Positions 60,201 to 64,000 of a stretch of 64,000 bases of DNA are shown in pieces. The DNA is from Rotaria sordida (taxonomy: Eukaryota > Rotifera > Eurotatoria > Philodinida > Philodinidae). The notes under the pieces are model-generated. The model worked only from the letters and a program-made list of their open reading frames with translations. It was not told where the DNA came from and did no database searches. Numbering within the stretch: the stretch's first letter is position 1; each line of letters opens with the position of its first letter. Location: positions 28,421-92,420 of the forward strand of contig CAJNOL010000912.1 in assembly GCA_905250125.1 (NCBI GenBank). Direction: 5' to 3'. The position numbers and the translations under genes were made by a program.

Positions 60201-63200
60201 AAAGTGCAAATAATCGAAGCAATGCAGCAGTTTGTTTTTTTTTTTGTTTTATTTTATAATCCATAATAAAAATTATTTCTTTAATTATTTAGGCTTCTTA
60301 TGAAAAACTTTATGCTCGTTTATTTCCAGCTGTACTTGAACTTTCCTGTGATTCTGATACTGTAATGACGAAAAAAAAAATATTTTTTTTTTGTTTGCTT
60401 AATTTAATTGAAATTTTTTTGTAGTTTACAAAAACACTTTTTACTACATTTATGATTCAAATGATACATTGGTTTACTAAAAATCACAATTATGAAAATC
60501 CTGAAACAATGTCAATGCTTGATACATTTATGGTTTGAAATTTATTTTTGTTCATTATTGATTACAAAAAATTTATTAATTTTCTTTTGTTTTTTTCTTA
60601 TAGGATGGTATGATATCCGGACGTAATGCATCCATACGTGATTTTAGTGGTGTTTGTTTAAAAGAATTTCTTAAATGGGCTGTTAAACATGCTGGTGGTT
60701 TTGATAAACCTGCTTATTTAAAAAATGCAACATCAATTCTTAAACGTATTATTAGTTTTTCAATGCATCCAAATAGTTTTAAAAGACTTGGTTCAACATT
60801 AGCATGGAATTCAATTTATACACTATATCGGTATATTAAAAATTTTTGTTTTAATTAATTTGAAATAAAATTTTATTAATTATATTTTAGTGAATCAGAA
60901 ACATTAATAGATGTTTATACACTTCAATTACTTTATGTATTTGTTGAAAGTTTAGCTATTGCTCAAGGAGATGATTCATCTCTTGGTAAAATTTATAATT
61001 GATTTCATTTATTTGATTTATTTACTTGATTTTATAGGTACTCAACAGCAAGCAATAGGTGCTTTATCACATGTACAAAGAATCATAAAAGAAAAATCCC
61101 AAGTATTTATTAAAGAAACATCTAAACGACATCGTCCACCGTAAGATATTTGTTTTTCTTCTTTGGAGATTTTTTATTTTTAAAGAAAATATTTTATTTA
61201 GATCATGGACTGATGCAACACTTGATGTTGCTGTTCGATGGTTACTTCGACAATGTGGAAGAATTGAAACTGAAGCAAGACGAAAATGTATTGAACTTGT
61301 TTGTACATTTATTCCATTATTACCAGGTAATACAAAAAAGAAAAATTTTTCTTTTAAAGAAATTAATTTAATTTATTTGTCTGTTTTTTTTTAAAGGAAT
61401 TCGATCGATTAGAGAATATTTTGAATTAAAAGTAAAATCAGATGGAAATGCTTATTTTATTGAACGGTAAAAAAAACAAAATGTTAAAGAAAAATTTTTA
61501 TAATCTTATTTGAAATTATTCTTTTATTTTTCTAGATTTGAAGGAACATTAAGTAAAGAAAAGAAAACAAAATTTAAAGCTAATTTAGCTAATCAAATAT
61601 GTTTAACTGATATGAGTGAACAATTTTCAGTTGCAATAGTTTATCAATGGCTTGATACTGTTATTGCTTCATTAGATTGTTATACTTGGGTATTTTCACA
61701 AGGTTTTCTTAATCCTGTTCTATTTCAAGGTAAGTTTTTAACAATAGATTAATCTTAAACATCTAATAATCAATTATTTAATCATTGAATTAATCAAATA
61801 ATTAACATAATAAAATTATTAAATATTTTGAAATTAATTCCTATAACGAATCAATATAATATATCATAGAATCTAATTATTTAGTTAATAAATATAACTG
61901 AACTAGTTAATTAATTAATTAATTAATAATATAAAACAATTTCATATTATTGAAAATTATTCTATTATTTTTAGACAACAATCAACAAAGTCGTTTAATT
62001 ATTGCATTATCATATTTTATACCAAAAATTTCAATGAATACATTGTATGATATAGTTAATTATTTTCCATCATCGAATCAAACACATGTATTTACACCGA
62101 CTGATATTAGTCAATTTGATACGTAAATGAAGATAAAAAAATTTGATTATAATTTAAGTTTTTTTAATTTTATATGTCAATTTTGTTTTAGAGCGAAATG
62201 TACAGTTATTGTTCGTTTATTGAATTTTATTACAGCACTTTGGTCTAAATATCCACAAGATACAATGCGAGCTATTGATAATTCATTTTATAATAATGAT
62301 TTAACAAAATTAATTTTAACTTGTGTATTTAATCCAACACAATTAGGATTTGATATAAATAATGAAGAAATTAATAAGAAATTACCTGAAAGAGTATGTT
62401 AGAACAAAATTTATTATTTAATTATTTAATTCGAAATTTAATAAAATAAATATTTAGATTCTTATTTTACTTAAATCAATGACAACTCATCTACCTGATA
62501 AATTATTACAATCATTCTATGATATTGCATTAGAAATGACAAAAACTGATGGGTATGTATAGATGTAATATTATATTCGATGATATTCACACGATAGATT
62601 TTTCTACAATGAACTCCATAGAGAAAATTCAAAGATTTCGGCTTGAGAAAATTTATCAACAATCATCAAAACTGTACCGAAAATCAGTTAGAGAGAGAGA
62701 CAGAGAGAGAGTACAAAAAAGATCGGGAGATTTAATTTGTATCTCATATGACTAGATCGAATTCAAAGAATTATCGAGAATAGAATATTCGGACAATCGT
62801 AAACGAAAAAAATATTTTTGTTTTCATATATAATTAATCTTAAAATATTCGCATAATAATTTAAGACTTTACAATTTAACCAAAGAATTAAATCAAAATC
62901 CAATTCATTGGGCATTAATATTTACTATAACTCGTGGACATCGTCTCTTACATGATGTTCGATTACTACCTAAACCTGATGAACCTGAAGAATATGCAAA
63001 AGAATTATGGACAACAATGCTATCGGTATTGATTTTCTTTTTTTTTTGGATTATAATTAAAATTTTTAATTTATGTGTGTATTTTGTATTTACAGAAAAT
63101 GATTAATCATGAAGAAGATTTCGATAAAGCAAATTTTGTTTTAACTGTCGATACTCAACGTGGTTTACAATCTCTATTGGATTATATTATTTACTTAGGC

Positions 63201-64000
63201 ATTAAGGTAAAGTAAAATATTCTTCCTGGTTTTTTTTTAATGTATAGAGTATACCCATAAAATCAAAACTATACATTTTCACTGCGATTAAACTAGATCA
63301 AGTAGATTTATTTTTTTTTGGGGAATAGAGAAGACTTGCAAGTTTTTATTCGTAAAATTAAAGTTTATAAATATTTTTAAGGGAGTCTTCTATTGTATCT
63401 GGGTTGTCGAAATTTTTGAAGAGTATGAGTGGCTGAAAATTTGACAGCAAAATACTTTGATTCTCGAAGTGTCAGCAGTGGTGACCGGAGTAGTAGGAGA
63501 ACGAAACACATTTTGATCTGATTCCTAGTCCAATCCTATTCCACTTGCAACGATGTTATCTGGTTATTTTTGTTTCGCTTCCTAGCAGAGAAAAGTAAAT
63601 GGTATTTTAAAATTCGATTTCCATCCAAAGTTATCACAAAGCCTAATCTTGATTACGTTCAGCATATCATTCCTTTAAGAGAGTCTTCTATTGCAGCAAA
63701 GAGTTTATTTATAAACCTGTAAGTCTCCTGTATTATCAGAAATAAAATTCACTTAATTTGATTTAATTATAATTTTCTTTTTGTTAATTAACTTTTCAAA
63801 TAGTTTGCATAATTTCTTTCTTTATAGCCTAATCAAGTTTTACCATATTTTTTTCAATCAAATCGTATACATACAGATTCTGGTATGACAACAATTGGTA
63901 CATATTTATTAACATTATTTAAACATCAAGTAACAAGTTGGCTTGGTATAACACCACATTTTATAATTGATAATGTTGGTGGAATAAATTCTGTTGAACA
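54278..64000 (+). CDS. PRKDC: DNA-dependent protein kinase catalytic subunit (DNA-PKcs), N-terminal part
   Basis: Giant PI3K-related kinase that binds Ku-held DNA ends in non-homologous end joining. About 34 exons are visible (54278-54440, 54514-54590, 54645-54812 and so on to 63828-end), giving about 1,630 codons, roughly the first 40% of the usual ~4,100; the kinase domain lies beyond the window. Diagnostic segments are [113 protein letters not shown] then [53 protein letters not shown] and [15 protein letters not shown]. These match vertebrate DNA-PKcs HEAT repeats in order. Start [10 protein letters not shown] chosen as the first ATG in frame. Splices are GT-AG and in phase; no in-frame stop was seen. 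Introns of 0.3-1.1 kb at 55988-56512, 57456-57825, 58752-59817, 62553-62865 and 63207-63827 carry repeats or other sequence. Confidence 0.93.
58936..59271 (-). other. 110-codon open frame in PRKDC intron, opposite strand
   Basis: Minus-strand open frame ([20 protein letters not shown], later [20 protein letters not shown] and [20 protein letters not shown]) inside the 1.07-kb intron 58752-59817. Codon balance is less AT-biased than chance ORFs here. It has a Cys/His-containing end ([17 protein letters not shown]). Family not recognised; it could be a transposon ORF fragment or a nested gene exon. Confidence 0.3.
62691..62711. repeat. (GA)n microsatellite in PRKDC intron
   Basis: A run of ga dinucleotides with one 'ac' interruption, within the intron 62553-62865. 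Confidence 0.85.

Overview
This is an AT-rich eukaryotic (animal) nuclear window with intron-rich genes. Introns are mostly 45-80 bp, run GT to AG and are very T/A-rich; a minority are swollen to 0.4-1.4 kb by repeats. The best guess is a bdelloid rotifer (Adineta/Rotaria group). The reasons are animal ciliary and DNA-repair genes, a GH5 glycosidase remnant of the plant/microbial type, a FLYWCH/MULE transposon remnant, and degenerate TGTGGG repeats, which is the telomere repeat I recall for Adineta vaga. The organism call is inference; the gene calls rest on translated motifs read from the sequence.

Layout. 1-3160: degenerate tandem repeat, then two tandem copies of a short inositol-polyphosphate 5-phosphatase gene; the duplication also carried along the first codons of the next gene. 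3218-5777: two-exon Gfo/Idh/MocA dehydrogenase whose intron holds a 1.2 kb inverted-repeat element. 5774-9260 (minus): CNBD2-like cyclic-nucleotide-binding protein, overlapping the dehydrogenase stop codon by 3 nt. 9999-11917: decayed MULE transposon (minus). 12413-12704: NUPR1-like small gene. 12933-14027: GH5 glycosidase pseudogene with six in-frame stops and no frameshift. 14132-16600 (minus): methylmalonate-semialdehyde dehydrogenase. 16601-24984: about 8 kb without a convincing gene, with a pipsqueak-type transposase scrap. 24985-30431: DNA ligase III, 11 exons. 30432-36251: gene-poor. 36252-37904: single-exon orphan 7TM receptor-like protein. 37905-46462: gene graveyard with an unidentified fragment, an ERCC1 pseudogene, a TBCE pseudogene interrupted by a hAT-type MITE with an 8-bp target duplication, and a head-to-head block of telomere-like repeats. 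46463-53989 (minus): CEP104. 54278-end: DNA-PKcs (PRKDC), about 34 exons and about 1,630 codons in view, running off the right edge.

Functional themes. Three loci concern DNA breaks: LIG3 (single-strand break repair, alternative end joining), PRKDC (non-homologous end joining) and a dead copy of ERCC1 (nucleotide excision repair, XPF partner). CEP104, CNBD2-like and TBCE belong to cilium/microtubule biology. CEP104 and PRKDC are divergent with only 288 bp between start codons, so they probably share a promoter region. The most striking structure is at 40.9-45.2 kb: pseudogenes end against TGTGGG-like repeats arranged as (TGTGGG)n-spacer-(CCCACA)n, the orientation expected of a healed or fused chromosome end.
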